Shown here one piece after another: positions 12,336 through 12,684 of a stretch of DNA of 12,684 nucleotides. Under the pieces are notes generated by a model. That model was not told where the DNA came from. It saw only the letters and a program-made list of their open reading frames with translations, and ran no database searches. The stretch is from NCBI GenBank assembly GCA_964367845.1, contig CAYIYW010000015.1, positions 1 through 12,684 of the forward strand, in the 5' to 3' direction. The position numbers were made by a program, and so were the translations under genes. Every line of letters begins with the position of its first letter. Positions within the stretch are counted from its first letter, which is position 1. The DNA is from JAHFLV01 sp964367845 (GTDB lineage Bacteria; Patescibacteriota; Minisyncoccia; Phycocordibacterales; DATGWK01).

Positions 12336-12341
12336 GAGGAG
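12336..12341 (+). promoter_or_regulatory. Strong Shine-Dalgarno GAGGAG deciding the start at 12348
   Basis: GAGGAG with 6 bases to the ATG. It stands out because the ribosomal-protein genes here mostly lack such a site. Its first bases belong to AACGAG (12333-12338), complementary to CTCGTT (12280-12285), while the overlapping CGTTTTTT (12282-12289) is complementary to AAAAAACG (12322-12329); the two pairings exclude each other. Confidence 0.8.
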
Positions 12342-12347
12342 AGCCAT

Positions 12348-12662
12348 ATGAAGAGTGACGAAAACGACGAACAGAGAGAGCCACGGACTGACGATGAATT
12401 GGTCAGCGAATGGACTAACCAACTTGGCCAGTTCCTGAGCGGCGGAGAAGGTGGGGTCTCTTTGGATAGGATTGTGAGAGACAATAACCCCAGCCGAGAC
12501 CAAATTCAAATGCTCATCGAGAGTGCTAAGAGCTTGGTGACAGTTTTTGATATGCTGGTGGGGAAGTTTGACAAGAGTACGGTGAACCGGATTGCGCGCA
12601 CCAGAACAGAAATCCAGAAACTCAACTCTGGAGTACACCCGGGACCAGAAAAGGCAACATGA
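12348..12662 (+). CDS. Hypothetical protein, 104 residues, function unknown
   Basis: Not recognised. The start is set by GAGGAG six bases before ATG 12348; a frame extension to a TTG at 12276 is unneeded. The product is soluble with no signal peptide or membrane segment. Residues 1-22 are strongly acidic and polar (MKSDENDEQREPRTDDELVS), then a short Gly-rich stretch SGGEGG (31-36), then mainly helical sequence (DRIVRDN...DQIQMLIESAKSLVTVFDMLVGKF and STVNRIARTRTEIQKL, about 40-92). The stop overlaps the next ATG (ATGA, 12659-12662), so it is the first gene of a coupled pair. It points away from tuf, and its good Shine-Dalgarno contrasts with the r-protein genes. Confidence 0.75.
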   Translation: MKSDENDEQREPRTDDELVSEWTNQLGQFLSGGEGGVSLDRIVRDNNPSRDQIQMLIESAKSLVTVFDMLVGKFDKSTVNRIARTRTEIQKLNSGVHPGPEKAT

Positions 12663-12684
12663 TCGAGAAACCAGTCATGTCAGA
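12659..12684 (+). CDS. Start of a second plus-strand gene (cut by window edge)
   Basis: ATG at 12659 overlaps the stop of the preceding gene as ATGA and begins MIEKPVMS before the window ends. The overlap is the usual sign of translational coupling. Too short to identify. Confidence 0.45.

Larger units (their letters stand above)
12035..12347. other. Divergent intergenic region between tuf and a plus-strand unit
   Basis: About 313 bases without a gene. Seen here: an AT-rich tract next to the tuf start (12035-12060); an inverted repeat TTGCGG (12076-12081) / CCGCAA (12102-12107) that could fold in the tuf leader; a short dyad CGCC-AGTG-GGCG (12151-12162 area); CGCTAAAAGCG (12178-12188); and an extended -10 box facing right at 12251-12259. 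I found no good -35/-10 pair for tuf. A hydrophobic open frame on the minus strand (12292-12180) has no start codon and is not called. Confidence 0.6.

Noticed and set aside
1..12684. tRNA or rRNA genes
   Set aside because: No cloverleaf-like sequence or T-loop GGTTCGAATC pattern was seen on either strand by eye.

Overview
The window is almost entirely one ribosomal-protein supercluster on the minus strand. Read right to left, the order is tuf - rpsJ - rplC - rplD - rplW - rplB - [interruption] - rpsS - rplV - rpsC - rplP - rpmC - rpsQ - rplN - rplX - rplE - rpsN - rpsH - rplF - rplR - rpsE (cut by the left edge). This is the bacterial S10 block followed by the spc block, with EF-Tu directly in front of S10. 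The S3 N-terminus (MSHRVHPYAHRLGIIRDWK), a zinc-ribbon S14, long lysine/alanine-rich tails on several r-proteins and the near absence of Shine-Dalgarno sequences suggest a Candidate Phyla Radiation (Patescibacteria, probably Parcubacteria-like) genome. That assignment is inference; no marker was searched.

Region by region: 1-5778 holds rpsE to rpsS, tightly packed, with one ATGA overlap (rpsQ/rplN) and a likely internal promoter ahead of rpsN (1720-1749). Positions 5779-7543 break the otherwise universal rplB-rpsS junction. They contain, in minus-strand order, an intrinsic terminator after rplB, an AT-rich toxin-antitoxin pair (Xre-HTH plus Panacea/DUF4065 antitoxin, then a RelE/ParE-like toxin) with its own promoter and palindromic operator, a long 20-bp-arm inverted repeat, a promoter facing rpsS, and a terminator-like hairpin in the rpsS leader. 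Near-identical 14-base direct repeats (13/14) sit just outside the toxin-antitoxin pair at 6127-6140 and 7382-7395. Positions 7544-12034 hold rplB back to tuf.

Positions 12035-12347 are a divergent intergenic region. To its right, on the plus strand, begins an unrelated two-gene unit: an unknown 104-residue protein with a strong Shine-Dalgarno sequence, ATGA-coupled to a second gene cut by the right edge. The usual str-operon partners rpsL, rpsG and fusA are absent next to tuf.

The main observation is that a probably ribosome-directed toxin-antitoxin cassette has landed between two of the most conserved neighbours in bacterial genomes. Local signals (terminator before it, new promoter and attenuator-like hairpin after it) look as though the S10/spc operon has been split into separately controlled units around it.
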